This document shows, piece after piece, positions 18,051-27,465 of a stretch of DNA of 64,000 nt (positions are counted from its first letter, which is position 1; every line of letters begins with the position of its first letter). The position numbers and the translations under genes are program-made. The notes beneath the pieces were generated by a model. The model was given only the letters and a program-made list of their open reading frames with translations, made no database searches and was not told the origin of the DNA. The DNA lies in the NCBI RefSeq assembly GCF_000590555.1, contig NC_022198.1, positions 248,001 through 312,000 of the forward strand, in the 5' to 3' direction. The stretch comes from Corynebacterium argentoratense DSM 44202. GTDB taxonomy: Bacteria; Actinomycetota; Actinomycetes; Mycobacteriales; Mycobacteriaceae.

Positions 18051-19484
18051 ATGGCGTCTGGCACACAAACGCTGAAGAACTACATCAACAACGAATACGT
18101 TGCTGCCCAGGGCGAAGGAACCCTCGAGCTCCAAAGCCCTGTCACCGAAGAGGTCATCGCGATCTCCCCGATTTCCAACGAGGCAGATGTCAACGCGGCG
18201 GTCGCCGCAGCCAAGGAAGCATTCAAGACATGGCGCCGCACCACCCCCTCTGAGCGCCAAGCCTGCTTGCTGAAGCTTGCTGACGCACTCGAAGGGCACG
18301 GCCGCGAGATCGCAGAGATCCAGTCCCGCGAGACCGGCCAGCTGATCGCCATGGTCGAATCCGAAGAATGCGGTGTTGGCGCTGACCAGCTGCGTTTCTT
18401 CGCTGGCGCGGCACGTGTCCTCAACGGACTGTCCCAGGGCGAGTACATGGAGGGCCACACCTCCTCCATCCGCCGCGAGCCCATCGGCGTGATCGGCCAG
18501 GTCACCCCGTGGAACTACCCGCTGATGATGGCCATCTGGAAGCTCGGCCCCGCACTGGCCGCTGGCAACACGGTCGTGATCAAGCCTTCCGACACCACCC
18601 CCAGCTCCACCCTGAAGTTCGTCGAGCTTATCGGCGAGATCTTCCCCAAGGGCGTCGTCAATGTTGTCCTGGGCGATGCGTCCACTGGTGCGACGTTGGT
18701 TGCGCATCCTGACGTCGCGATGGTTGCGATCACCGGTTCCGTTCCGGCTGGCCGCGCGGTCGGCAAGTCCGCTGGTGAAAACTTGAAGCGCTCCCACCTG
18801 GAGCTGGGCGGTAAGGCACCCGTGGTTGTGTTTGAAGACGCTGACCTGCAGGCTGCTGCCGAGGGTATTGCTGCGGCGGGCTTCTTCAATGGTGGCCAGG
18901 ACTGCACCGCAGCTACTCGCGTGCTCGTGCAGGATTCTGTGCAGGAGGAGTTCACCAAGCTGCTCGTGGCAGAAGCCGAGAAGCTTCGCCCGGGTGCACC
19001 GGATGATGAGGATGCCTTCTACGGTGCGTTGAACAACGCCCGTCACTTCGCGAAGGTCATCGAAATCCTCGAGAACCTTCCTGATTACGCGACGATCGCC
19101 ACCGGTGGCAAGCGCGTTGGCGACAAGGGCTTCTTCCTTGCCCCGACCATCATCACTGGTCTGAAGCAGTCCGACCGTCCGATCCAGGAAGAGTCCTTCG
19201 GCCCCATTTTGACGGTGCAGCCTTTCGCTGATGCTGACCAGGCCCTCGAGTACTCCAACGATGTTTCTTACGGCTTGGCCTCCAGCGTGTGGACCAACAA
19301 CCACAAGATCGCGGAGCGCTTCAGCCGCGAGCTCGAGTTCGGCTGCGTCTGGATCAACTGCCACATCCCGCTGGTTGGCGAGATGCCGCACGGTGGCTTC
19401 AAGGACTCCGGCTACGGCAAGGACCTGTCGATGTTCGGGTTCGAAGAGTACACCCGCATCAAGCACGTCATGAGCGCCCACTAA
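18051..19484 (+). CDS. Aldehyde dehydrogenase, probable gamma-aminobutyraldehyde dehydrogenase
   Basis: 477 residues, NAD(P)-dependent ALDH fold, complete. Catalytic Cys285 (GGQDCTAATR), general base Glu251 (LELGGKAPV) and oxyanion Asn155 (TPWNYP) are in place. It is the first gene of a four-gene operon with a flavin amine oxidase and an APC permease. The likely role is therefore to oxidise 4-aminobutanal, made from putrescine, to GABA. Strong AAGGAGG precedes the ATG. Betaine-aldehyde or other aminoaldehyde activity remains possible. Confidence 0.85.
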   Translation: MASGTQTLKNYINNEYVAAQGEGTLELQSPVTEEVIAISPISNEADVNAAVAAAKEAFKTWRRTTPSERQACLLKLADALEGHGREIAEIQSRETGQLIAMVESEECGVGADQLRFFAGAARVLNGLSQGEYMEGHTSSIRREPIGVIGQVTPWNYPLMMAIWKLGPALAAGNTVVIKPSDTTPSSTLKFVELIGEIFPKGVVNVVLGDASTGATLVAHPDVAMVAITGSVPAGRAVGKSAGENLKRSHLELGGKAPVVVFEDADLQAAAEGIAAAGFFNGGQDCTAATRVLVQDSVQEEFTKLLVAEAEKLRPGAPDDEDAFYGALNNARHFAKVIEILENLPDYATIATGGKRVGDKGFFLAPTIITGLKQSDRPIQEESFGPILTVQPFADADQALEYSNDVSYGLASSVWTNNHKIAERFSRELEFGCVWINCHIPLVGEMPHGGFKDSGYGKDLSMFGFEEYTRIKHVMSAH

Positions 19485-19520
19485 GCCACACCCCCACCAA
19501 ACAGTTTGAAGGAGAAAAAC

Positions 19521-20888
19521 ATGTCTGTTGAACGCACTGTAGATGTCGCCATTATTGGTGCCGGCCCGTGTGGCTTGTCCGCCGCCCGCAAGTTGAAGGC
19601 CGCTGGTAAGTCTTTCGTGGTCGTTGAGGCCCGAGACCGCGTCGGTGGCCGTACCCGCTCCGACGTCATGGATGGTGCTTGGTACGAGATCGGTGGCCAG
19701 TGGGTCTCCCCGGATCAGACCGAGCTGATCGCCCTTATCAAGGAACTAGGCCTTGAGACCTTCCAGCGCTACCGTGAGGGCGACTCCATCTACCTCGGTA
19801 TGGACGGAGAGGTGAAGCGCTACACCGGAGAGATCTTCCCCTGCGCGCCCGAGACGCAGGCCGAGATGGAGCGACTCATCGAGGTCATGGACGGCATTGT
19901 CGCGGAGCTCGACCCGGCCGCACCCTGGGAGCACCCCCGCGCTAAGGAATGGGATTCCATCAGCTTTAAGCAGTGGCTGAAGGAGCAGAGTGACGACGAA
20001 GAGGCCCGCAAGAACATCGGCCTGTTCATCGCTGGCGGCATGCTCACCAAGCCCGATCACGCATTCTCCGCGCTGCAGGCCTTCCACATGGCTGCCTCTG
20101 CTGGCAGCTTTACCAACCTGGTGGACGAGGACTTCATCCTGGACGCCCGCGTCGTCGGCGGCATGCAGTCGGTATCGCTGAAGATGGCTGAGGAAATCGG
20201 CGAGGACAACATCATCTTGTCCTCCCCGGTCCGCACCCTCGAGTACACCGACGAAGGCGTGACTTTGCATGCGGATAATGACGTCGTGGTGCGCGCGCAG
20301 TACTGCATCCTTGCGGTTCCGCCGAACCTCTACAACCGCATTTCTTACGTGCCGGAACTGCCCCGCACCCAGCACATCATGCACCAGCACCAGTCCATGG
20401 GCCTGGTGATCAAGGTTCACGCAACCTACGCAACCCCCTTCTGGCGTGACAAGGGCCTGTCCGGCACCTGCTTCTCCTCCAACCACTTGGTTCAGGAGAT
20501 TTACGACAACACCAACCATGGTGACGAGCGCGGCACCCTCGTCGGCTTCGTCGTCGACGAGAAGGCAGAAGAAATGTTCGCCCTGCCGGAGGAGGAGCGG
20601 AAGCGCACCATCCTTGATGCTATGGCCAAGATGCTGGGCGAGGAGACCCTCAACCCCGAGTCCTTCTACCTGTCCGACTGGGGTGCAGAAGAGTGGACTC
20701 GCGGCGCCTACGCGTGCTCCTACGATCTGGGTGGTTTGGCTCGCTGGGGCAAGTTCAACACTGTCCCGGTCGGCCCGATCCACTTCGCATGCTCCGACAT
20801 CGCGGGCGAGGGTTACCAGCACGTGGATGGTGCGGTGCGTATGGGCCACAAGGTCTCCGGCGAGCTCATTGAGCGTCTGGGAGGATAG
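19521..20888 (+). CDS. Flavin-containing amine oxidase, probable putrescine oxidase
   Basis: 455 residues. FAD site Gly13-x-Gly15-x-x-Gly18 (IIGAGPCG), then EARDRVGGRTRS and GQWVSPDQTE, the monoamine/putrescine oxidase pattern; the C-terminal FAD contact is ACSDIAGEGYQHVDGAV. Oxidises a primary amine to an aldehyde with release of ammonia and H2O2. The aldehyde dehydrogenase 36 bp upstream would take the product. ATG 19521 is set by AAGGAG at 19509-19514; a TTG at 19506 is rejected. The actinobacterial putrescine oxidase group is the best fit, but tyramine or another amine is possible. Confidence 0.85.
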   Translation: MSVERTVDVAIIGAGPCGLSAARKLKAAGKSFVVVEARDRVGGRTRSDVMDGAWYEIGGQWVSPDQTELIALIKELGLETFQRYREGDSIYLGMDGEVKRYTGEIFPCAPETQAEMERLIEVMDGIVAELDPAAPWEHPRAKEWDSISFKQWLKEQSDDEEARKNIGLFIAGGMLTKPDHAFSALQAFHMAASAGSFTNLVDEDFILDARVVGGMQSVSLKMAEEIGEDNIILSSPVRTLEYTDEGVTLHADNDVVVRAQYCILAVPPNLYNRISYVPELPRTQHIMHQHQSMGLVIKVHATYATPFWRDKGLSGTCFSSNHLVQEIYDNTNHGDERGTLVGFVVDEKAEEMFALPEEERKRTILDAMAKMLGEETLNPESFYLSDWGAEEWTRGAYACSYDLGGLARWGKFNTVPVGPIHFACSDIAGEGYQHVDGAVRMGHKVSGELIERLGG

Positions 20889-20891
20889 GCC

Positions 20892-21794
20892 ATGAGGTGC
20901 ATCGTCGGCTACGAGGCAACCCCTCAGGGGCTTGATTCCCTCAACCTTGGTATCGAGATGGCCAAGACTTTCGGCTACGACCTGGAGATTGTGTTGGTGC
21001 TGCGCCGGCACGATGTTTTCAGTGCTGAATACCCACCCATCGGTGGGGTCGCGGACATCCTGGTCACCCAGGCGTTCAAGTGGTTGGAAGGCGCTCTCGC
21101 GCGAGTACCGGAAGGTATTAACGCGCGTGGTCATGTTTTTTCCGGCACCAGCACTGCTGACGGTTTGCTGCGTGCTCGTGAAGAACTAGGCGCCCGGATC
21201 ATCGTGGTTGGCGGTGCGTCGTCTTCGCCGCTCAAGCGGCACAAGCTGGGCACGGTTGCGCACGACCTGTTGTTCGGTTGCCCAGTGCCGGTTGCTTTGG
21301 CCCCTCGCGGTTACACCCCGCACCCGGTGGCGCGGATCAACTGTGCCGTGGGTACCCGCCCCGGTTCTGGTTCTCTGGTCAGCGAAGGTCTGCTGCTGGC
21401 AGGTGCCGCCGACCTTCCCCTGCGCCTAGTGGCACTGGTTGGCGAAGAGGACAACGGGGATGTCCTGGCCCGCACCCAGAGCGTGCTGGATGAGGCTCGC
21501 GCCGGGCTTAATGACGTCGCGGAGGCTGCTGCCGCAAGCGACATGGATGCCGCAGAAGCGCGACGTCAACAAGTAGAAGTCGACATTGCAATCGGCAAGT
21601 CGAGCGACGTCAACCATGCAATTGAGAATGTCGGTTGGGACGACGGAGATATTTTGTTCGTTGGTTCCTCCCGCATTGAGCAGAAGTCCAGTGTGTTTGC
21701 GGGCAGCGTCGCGATGCGTATCTTGCGCTTCCTGACGGTGCCGCTTGTGGTGGTTCCGCGTGGATACGATGCACGAAAGAGGTGGCTGAAGTGA
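20892..21794 (+). CDS. Tandem universal stress protein (UspA domains)
   Basis: 300 residues with two Usp folds. Residues ~1-145 end with VVGGASSSPLKRHKLGTVA; the second domain ends with FVGSSRIEQKSSVFAGS, the G-x-x-G-x9-GS nucleotide-binding pattern. These cytoplasmic proteins bind ATP and modulate stress physiology. It sits 3 bp after the amine oxidase and overlaps the permease gene by 4 bp, so it is made together with both. Usp domains are often linked to APC permeases; a role in tuning uptake is plausible but inferred. Confidence 0.85.
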   Translation: MRCIVGYEATPQGLDSLNLGIEMAKTFGYDLEIVLVLRRHDVFSAEYPPIGGVADILVTQAFKWLEGALARVPEGINARGHVFSGTSTADGLLRAREELGARIIVVGGASSSPLKRHKLGTVAHDLLFGCPVPVALAPRGYTPHPVARINCAVGTRPGSGSLVSEGLLLAGAADLPLRLVALVGEEDNGDVLARTQSVLDEARAGLNDVAEAAAASDMDAAEARRQQVEVDIAIGKSSDVNHAIENVGWDDGDILFVGSSRIEQKSSVFAGSVAMRILRFLTVPLVVVPRGYDARKRWLK

Positions 21795-23323
21795 GTGATG
21801 TAGAAATTGCAAGCAAAGGCCTCTCTGAAGGCAAAGTGGGGATGTTCTCCGCGGCGATTATCGGCATCAGCTGTATCGCCCCGGCTTACACCCTGTCTGG
21901 TGCGCTCGGCCCGACCGCGAGTGCGGTAGGCGACCACCTGCCGGCGATCCTGCTGGTGGGTTTCGTGCCGATGCTTCTTGTGGCTATCGGGTACAAGGAG
22001 CTCAACGCGTCGATGCCGGACTCCGGCACAACCTTTACATGGGCTACGCGCGCGTTCGGCCCGGTGCTCGGTTGGCTCGGTGGTTGGGGCTTGCTGGCGG
22101 CGACCATTCTGGTGCTGTCGAACTTGGCAGGTATCGCGGTGGACTTCTTCTACCTGATGCTGTCCCAGATTATGCACAAGCCAGAAATCGCGGAGCTTAC
22201 GCGCAATGTGCCGATTAACGTCGCCACCTGTTTTGTGTTCGTGGTGATCGCCGCACTGATTTCCTACCGCGGGTTGGACACCACCAAGTCCGTGCAGTAC
22301 GCCCTAGTGGGCTTCCAATTCGCTGTGCTCATTCTGTTCAGCTGCATGGCCTTGTGGAAGGCCCACAATGGCCAAGCGTGGGATGTAATGGAGTTCAGCT
22401 GGGAATGGTTCAACCCCCTGGGCGTCGGTAGCTTCTCGGCTTTCGCCGCGGGTGTCGCCCTATCGGTGTTCATTTATTGGGGTTGGGACGTTGTCCTCAC
22501 CATGAGTGAGGAAACCGAAGGTTCCAGCTCCACCCCTGGCAAGGCTGCCACGCTGACCATTTTGATCATTGTGGTGCTCTACCAGTTGATTGCTGTCGCA
22601 ACACTGAGCTACGCCGGTGTGGGCGACGGGCAGTATGGCCTGGGCAATCAGGCTATTCAGGAAAACATCTTCGGTGAGCTCGCCACCCCGATCATGGGTG
22701 GCCTTGCAATCCTGATGTCCCTTGCAGTCCTGGGGTCGTCCGCGGCGTCATTGCAGTCCACTTTCATTGGTCCTGCACGCACCATGCTGGCGATGGGCTT
22801 CTATGGGGCCCTGCCGAAGAAGTTCGCCAACATTTCGCCGAAGTTCCAGACCCCTGGTTTTGCGACCTTCGTGGCTGCGGTGGTGGCCTTCGCGTTCTAC
22901 GCGGTGATGCGTGTGATCAGTGAGGCAGTCCTGTGGGACACCATTACCGCACTGGGCATGATGGTGTGCTTCTACTACGGCATGACTGCTTTCGCCTGCG
23001 TGTGGTACTTCCGTAAAGAATGGTTCTCCAGCGTTGGGAGCTTCTTCGCGAAGTTCCTGTCACCGCTTGTTGGTGGAGCGTTGCTGCTGACCTTCTTCTT
23101 TCAGACGTCGTATGACGCGATGGACCCAAGCTATGGTTCCGGTTCCGAGATTTTCGGAGTGGGCCTGGTGTTCATGCTCGGCGTGACGCTGTTCGCTCTG
23201 GGTGCTATTTCCATGGCGTTGACGTGGTGGAAGAACCCAGCCTTCTTCCGCGGTCAAACCTTGACGCGTGGTTTGCCCAGTGACAAGATGATTACCGTCG
23301 ATGAGGTTCTCAAGCTCGACTAA
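21791..23323 (+). CDS. APC-superfamily amino acid/polyamine permease, probable putrescine importer
   Basis: 510 residues, about 12 membrane helices. The first helix carries the APC substrate loop (IIGISCIAPAYTLSGALGP); SMPDSGTTFTWATRAFGP follows. Last gene of the putrescine operon; probably brings in the amine degraded by the upstream oxidase. GTG 21791 overlaps the usp stop (GTGA) and is chosen over GTG 21782. AAAGAGG lies at 21777-21783. Ends just before a strong terminator. Confidence 0.85.
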   Translation: MSDVEIASKGLSEGKVGMFSAAIIGISCIAPAYTLSGALGPTASAVGDHLPAILLVGFVPMLLVAIGYKELNASMPDSGTTFTWATRAFGPVLGWLGGWGLLAATILVLSNLAGIAVDFFYLMLSQIMHKPEIAELTRNVPINVATCFVFVVIAALISYRGLDTTKSVQYALVGFQFAVLILFSCMALWKAHNGQAWDVMEFSWEWFNPLGVGSFSAFAAGVALSVFIYWGWDVVLTMSEETEGSSSTPGKAATLTILIIVVLYQLIAVATLSYAGVGDGQYGLGNQAIQENIFGELATPIMGGLAILMSLAVLGSSAASLQSTFIGPARTMLAMGFYGALPKKFANISPKFQTPGFATFVAAVVAFAFYAVMRVISEAVLWDTITALGMMVCFYYGMTAFACVWYFRKEWFSSVGSFFAKFLSPLVGGALLLTFFFQTSYDAMDPSYGSGSEIFGVGLVFMLGVTLFALGAISMALTWWKNPAFFRGQTLTRGLPSDKMITVDEVLKLD

Positions 23324-23338
23324 GAGCACAAAAATAAA

Positions 23339-23380
23339 CAGTGGGTGCCCCTGATGTTCTCAGGGGCACCCACTGTTTTT
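23339..23380. terminator. Convergent bidirectional terminator
   Basis: A perfect 16-bp stem (CAGTGGGTGCCCCTGA arm) closes a 5-nt loop, with A-rich left and T5 right flanks. Serves both the putrescine operon and the converging permease. Confidence 0.92.
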
Positions 23381-23398
23381 GTGTGGAGTGCTGTGTTT

Positions 23399-24859
23399 TT
23401 ACAGGCGGCTGAGGTCGGCTTCCATCGGATCGACCTTGGGGGCCTTGGTGACGAGCTTGTGTCCCCACCATAGTGCGAGGAACAGGGGGAGTCCGACGTA
23501 GGCGGAGATGAGGGTTCCGAGGTCGATGTTGCCGGTGTAGACCTCGAGGTTTTGGCCTGCGACGATGAAGGCGCACATCAACAGTGCGACGATGGGGCCG
23601 AGGGGGAAGAAGATGGCCTTGAAGGGCAGCTCGTCGACGCTGTGTCCTTGCGCTAGGAATGCGCGCCGGAACTTGTAGTGGCACCAGGCGATGCCCATCC
23701 AGGTGATGAAGCCTGCGAGGCCGGAGGCATTGATTAGCCACGTGTAGGCGGCACCGTCACCGATGAGAGAGGAAATGAAGCACAGGGCGCCGATGGCTGT
23801 GGTGGCGATGAGCGCTGGAATGGGGACGCCGCGGGAGTTCAGCTTGGAGAAAAGCTTAGGGGCCTGGCCGCTTTCGGCCAGAGCGTAGAGCATGCGGGTC
23901 GACGCGTAGAGTCCGGAGTTGCCTGCCGACAGGATGGAGGTGAGGATGACGGCATTCATGATGGCTGCGGCTGCGAGCACACCAGCGTTGTCGAAGACGA
24001 GGGTGAAGGGGGCCACGGCGATGTTGTCTTCCGCCGAGTCCAGCAGTCGGGGGTCGGTGAAGGGGATGAGGAAGCCGATGACGGCGATGGCGCCGATGTA
24101 GAACAGCAGGATGCGGATGAAGACGGTACGAATGGCCTTGGGGACGTTACGGTCGGGGTCTTCTGCTTCACCAGCGGCGACGGCGACGAGCTCGGTGCCT
24201 TGGAAGGAAAAACCCGCGATCATGAAGACGCCAAGGACGCCCGCGGCGCCGTTGACGAAGGGGGCAGATTGCTTACCGTTGGACAGGGTCCAGTTGCTGA
24301 AGCCGGGGGAGGGGCCGCCGAGGATGCCGAAGATCATCAGGACGCCAAGGATAAGGAAGAAAATAACGACCGCGACTTTGATGAGCGCAAACCAAAATTC
24401 GCCTTCGCCGTAGGCGCGGGCGGACAGGGCATTGAGTCCGAAGAGGATGGCTAGGAATATCGCTGACCATATCCAGCCGGGTGTGTTGGGTGCCCAGTAC
24501 TTCATGACCAGGGCGGCGGCCGCGAGTTCAGCGGCGACTGTGATCGCCCAGTTGTACCAATAATTCCAGCCGATGGCGAAGCCGAAGCTGGGGGAGACGA
24601 AGCGTCGGGCGTATTCCCCGAAGCTGCCGGCCAGCGGAATGTAGGTAGCCATTTCGCCGAGGGATTGCATCAGCAGGAAGACCATGAACCCGATGAGTGC
24701 GTAAGCCAGGAGTGCGCCGCCGGGGCCTGCGTTGGCGACGGTGGCGCCGGAGGCGACGAAGAGGCCCGTGCCGATGGAACCGCCGATGGCGATCATGTAC
24801 ATGTGCCGGGCTTTGAGGGAGCGGCGAAGTTGCTGCGCCTCGGGGCGTGAAGAGCTCAT
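23399..24859 (-). CDS. Amino acid permease, LysP/GabP-type APC
   Basis: 486 residues, 12 predicted membrane helices. The start RRSLKARHMYMIAIGGSIGT plus GLFVASGATVANAGPGG is the AAT-family (lysine, GABA, aromatic) signature; GFSFQGTELVAVAAGEAEDP is the conserved central loop. Imports a cationic or neutral amino acid with protons. The loop sequence resembles lysine-type permeases most, but specificity is not certain. Monocistronic and convergent with the putrescine operon. Confidence 0.8.
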   Translation of the reverse strand: MSSSRPEAQQLRRSLKARHMYMIAIGGSIGTGLFVASGATVANAGPGGALLAYALIGFMVFLLMQSLGEMATYIPLAGSFGEYARRFVSPSFGFAIGWNYWYNWAITVAAELAAAALVMKYWAPNTPGWIWSAIFLAILFGLNALSARAYGEGEFWFALIKVAVVIFFLILGVLMIFGILGGPSPGFSNWTLSNGKQSAPFVNGAAGVLGVFMIAGFSFQGTELVAVAAGEAEDPDRNVPKAIRTVFIRILLFYIGAIAVIGFLIPFTDPRLLDSAEDNIAVAPFTLVFDNAGVLAAAAIMNAVILTSILSAGNSGLYASTRMLYALAESGQAPKLFSKLNSRGVPIPALIATTAIGALCFISSLIGDGAAYTWLINASGLAGFITWMGIAWCHYKFRRAFLAQGHSVDELPFKAIFFPLGPIVALLMCAFIVAGQNLEVYTGNIDLGTLISAYVGLPLFLALWWGHKLVTKAPKVDPMEADLSRL

Positions 24860-25070
24860 TATGTACCTTAAATCTTCTTAAATTCAGTGACTTGCTTAGT
24901 TAACCCTGCAGCTGTGCTTTTGCGCAACCCAAAAATCATTGAACGTGCACCTCAATACCCCCGTTAGTTCACTCAGTGTTCATGTTGGCCGTCAACAATA
25001 GCGGCAGGGTCGTGTGTGGCCCACCTTGTTCGAGCACGTTGGTTTGAATAGACACAGGAAGACACAATCG

Positions 25071-25654
25071 ATGACTTCCGTACAACGGGAAAATGACTGG
25101 CCGTGGCACCTAGCGTTTGGTGCGCTGCTGGCTGTCACTGTGGTGACGTTTGGCCTGTGGGCTACAGGTTATGTTGGGCAATCTGCCCACTACGCGGTGT
25201 TGTCCGTGACGATTACTTTTGGCTTGTTTATGGCCTTCAACATTGGGGGAAATGACGTCGCGAACTCCTTCGCCGCAATCCTGGATGTGCTGAGCACTGG
25301 AGAAATCAACGCGAAAGCAGCGGTTCCTGCGAGCTCATGCTTGCCGCTGGGCTGTGGTTTATCGGCCCTAAGGTGATTATGACGGTTGGCTCGGGCTTGA
25401 TGAAGATGCACCCGGCCTCTGGATTCGCAGCAGAGCTCTCTGAAGTTGGTGTGGTTATGATCGCATCTCTGCTGGGCCTGCCAGTGTCGTCCACGCACAT
25501 TCTCATTGGTGCGATCCTGGGGGTGGGTATTGTCAACAAAGCCGCCAACTGGTCACTGATGAAGCCCATCGCATTGGCGTGGGTTATTACAGTGCCGGCG
25601 GCGGCCTTGGTTGGATCGGTGGGCGTACTAGCCCTTCAAGCGGTGTTCGGCTAG
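25071..25654 (+). pseudogene. pit: PiT-type inorganic phosphate transporter, internally deleted and frameshifted
   Basis: From ATG 25071 (ACAGGAAG upstream) the frame encodes the N-terminal half of a PiT phosphate permease up to the signature [12 protein letters not shown]. It then continues directly as [19 protein letters not shown], which belongs after the second, homologous signature in the C-terminal half. About half the protein is missing, as if the two internal repeats had recombined. After AAVPA a -1 shift near 25330-25340 moves the family's next block, [14 protein letters not shown], into another frame, running to 25654 ([17 protein letters not shown]). Full-length family members exceed 400 residues. 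Non-functional. Confidence 0.88.
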
Positions 25655-25845
25655 CGCTTGCAGGTGTTGATGCCGAACAGCGTGTAGAGGGGGCAGAAGC
25701 CAGCAACGGCCGTCACTGCCATGATGGCTGCGACAACCCAGAGGACGATAGATAGTGCACCGGAGGTGAGCACCGCGCCGATTGCTGCGGCGACGGCGAC
25801 GACTCCACGGACGATACGGTCGGTGTTGTTCTCGTTTTTCTTCAT
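25651..25845 (-). CDS. DUF2892 (YgaP-type) small membrane protein
   Basis: 64 residues. A charged start ([17 protein letters not shown]), then two hydrophobic helices ending in [16 protein letters not shown]. The CP-x-Y-x2-FGINTC pattern is the DUF2892 hallmark. Function unknown; sometimes found with rhodanese or sulfur-handling proteins, none of which is next to it here. Overlaps the end of the pit remnant by 4 bp, convergently. Confidence 0.85.
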   Translation of the reverse strand: MKKNENNTDRIVRGVVAVAAAIGAVLTSGALSIVLWVVAAIMAVTAVAGFCPLYTLFGINTCKR

Positions 25846-26098
25846 GCCCCCACCTTAATTGACATGTCACTTAAAACGTTAGTTGAGGGTGCTGTCATCG
25901 CCCCCGAATGTTTACTCCATCACTATCGGCTGATGAGGGTGGTAGAGAAGTTGAATCAATCCCCGGCTATGTGCTTAAATTTTCGGGTTGCTTGTGGTTG
26001 TGCGCTTTTCCGGGCGTGAACAAGCTCAACGACAAACATAGACCGCGCGCGTCAGTTCGGAAATCTGCCGCGCATGACACCAGGTCAGGAGACCCATA

Positions 26099-26467
26099 GT
26101 GATTCAGCAAGAATCGCGTCTGCGGGTTGCCGATAACACCGGTGCACGAGAAATCCTGTGCATCCGCGTCCTCGGCGGCTCCACCCGACGCTTCGCTGGC
26201 ATCGGTGACGTCATCGTCGCCACCGTCAAGGAAGCCACCCCCGGCGGCAACGTCAAGGCTGGCGAAATCGTAAAGGCCGTTATCGTTCGCGCCACCAAGG
26301 AAACCCGTCGTCCCGACGGCTCCTACATCCGCTTCGACGAGAACGCAGCCGTCATCATCAAGAACGACAACGAGCCCAAGGGCACCCGCATCTTCGGCCC
26401 CGTTGCTCGTGAGCTTCGCGACAAGAAGTTCATGAAGATCGTTTCCCTGGCACCGGAGGTAATCTAA
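26099..26467 (+). CDS. rplN: 50S ribosomal protein L14
   Basis: 122 residues, bridges to the small subunit and binds initiation and silencing factors. Starts [19 protein letters not shown] from GTG 26099 and keeps [21 protein letters not shown] core. Opens a three-gene block separated from rpsQ by an insert; a promoter must lie in the 253-bp gap upstream, which holds no gene. Shares its last base with rplX. Confidence 0.98.
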   Translation: MIQQESRLRVADNTGAREILCIRVLGGSTRRFAGIGDVIVATVKEATPGGNVKAGEIVKAVIVRATKETRRPDGSYIRFDENAAVIIKNDNEPKGTRIFGPVARELRDKKFMKIVSLAPEVI

Positions 26468-26781
26468 TGAAGATCCACAAGGGCGACAACGTCCTCGTCA
26501 TCTCCGGCCCCGATAAGGGCGTCAAGGGCAAGGTCATCCAGGCTTTCCCGAAGACCGAAAAGGTCCTCGTCGAAGGCGTTAACCGCATCAAGAAGCACGT
26601 TGCTAACTCCGCACCCGAGCGTGGCGCAGAGTCCGGTGGCATCGTTACCCAGGAAGCTCCCATCCACGTCTCCAACGTGATGGTTCTTGACTCCGACGGC
26701 AACCCCACCCGCGTTGGCTACCGCGTAGATGAGAACGGCAAGCGCGTTCGCATCTCCCGCAAGAACGGGAAGGATATCTAA
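26467..26781 (+). CDS. rplX: 50S ribosomal protein L24
   Basis: 104 residues; KOW domain with [20 protein letters not shown], an assembly initiator of the large subunit. The ATG overlaps the rplN stop (TAATG). Confidence 0.98.
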   Translation: MKIHKGDNVLVISGPDKGVKGKVIQAFPKTEKVLVEGVNRIKKHVANSAPERGAESGGIVTQEAPIHVSNVMVLDSDGNPTRVGYRVDENGKRVRISRKNGKDI

Positions 26782-26783
26782 TC

Positions 26784-27347
26784 ATGAGCGAGAACTACAC
26801 TCCGCGTCTGAAGGCACGCTACCGTGCTGATATCCGCACCAAGCTCGGCGAAGAGTTCGGCTACGACAACGTCATGCAGATCCCCGGCGTCACCAAGGTT
26901 GTCGTCAACATGGGTGTCGGCGAGGCTGCTCGTGACTCCAAGCTGATCAACGGCGCACTCGAAGACCTCACCCTGATCACCGGTCAGAAGCCTGAGCTCC
27001 GTCGCGCTAAGAAGTCCATCGCTAACTTCAAGCTCCGCGAAGGCATGCCGATCGGCGCACGCGTCACCCTGCGTGGCGACCGCATGTGGGAATTCCTCGA
27101 CCGTCTTCTGACTGTCGCTCTTCCCCGTATTCGTGACTTCCGCGGTCTGTCCGACCAGCAGTTCGATGGCCACGGTAACTACACCTTCGGCCTGACCGAG
27201 CAGACCATGTTCTACGAAATCGACGTTGACAAGATCGACCGCCCCCGCGGTATGGACATCACCGTCGTCACCACTGCCACCAATGATGATGAAGGCCGCG
27301 CGCTTCTCCGCGAGCTGGGCTTCCCCTTCAAGAAGGCAAACTCTTAA
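26784..27347 (+). CDS. rplE: 50S ribosomal protein L5
   Basis: 187 residues; binds 5S rRNA in the central protuberance. Conserved [20 protein letters not shown] and [17 protein letters not shown]. Last gene of this block. The usual next gene, rpsH (rpsN omitted as in many actinobacteria), is 8.2 kb away. Confidence 0.98.
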   Translation: MSENYTPRLKARYRADIRTKLGEEFGYDNVMQIPGVTKVVVNMGVGEAARDSKLINGALEDLTLITGQKPELRRAKKSIANFKLREGMPIGARVTLRGDRMWEFLDRLLTVALPRIRDFRGLSDQQFDGHGNYTFGLTEQTMFYEIDVDKIDRPRGMDITVVTTATNDDEGRALLRELGFPFKKANS

Positions 27348-27363
27348 GCTTTAAAAGCTTCAA

Positions 27364-27395
27364 ATGCAAAAACCCGCTTCGGCGGGTTTTTGCAT
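27364..27395 (+). terminator. Terminator after rplE
   Basis: Stem ATGCAAAAACCCGC / GCGGGTTTTTGCAT with a stable TTCG tetraloop; T5 lies in the 3' arm. Confidence 0.9.
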
Positions 27396-27465
27396 TCCGG
27401 GGGGGAGGTTGGGTGGAGTGGTCTATACTGGGCCGCAGCCACACTATCTATTAGGGGAGACTTTC

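Noticed and set aside
27364..27465. ATG extension of the MacA-like gene
   Set aside because: It lies in the rplE terminator stem; GTG 27466 has a good GGGGAG site and starts the plausible cytosolic tail.
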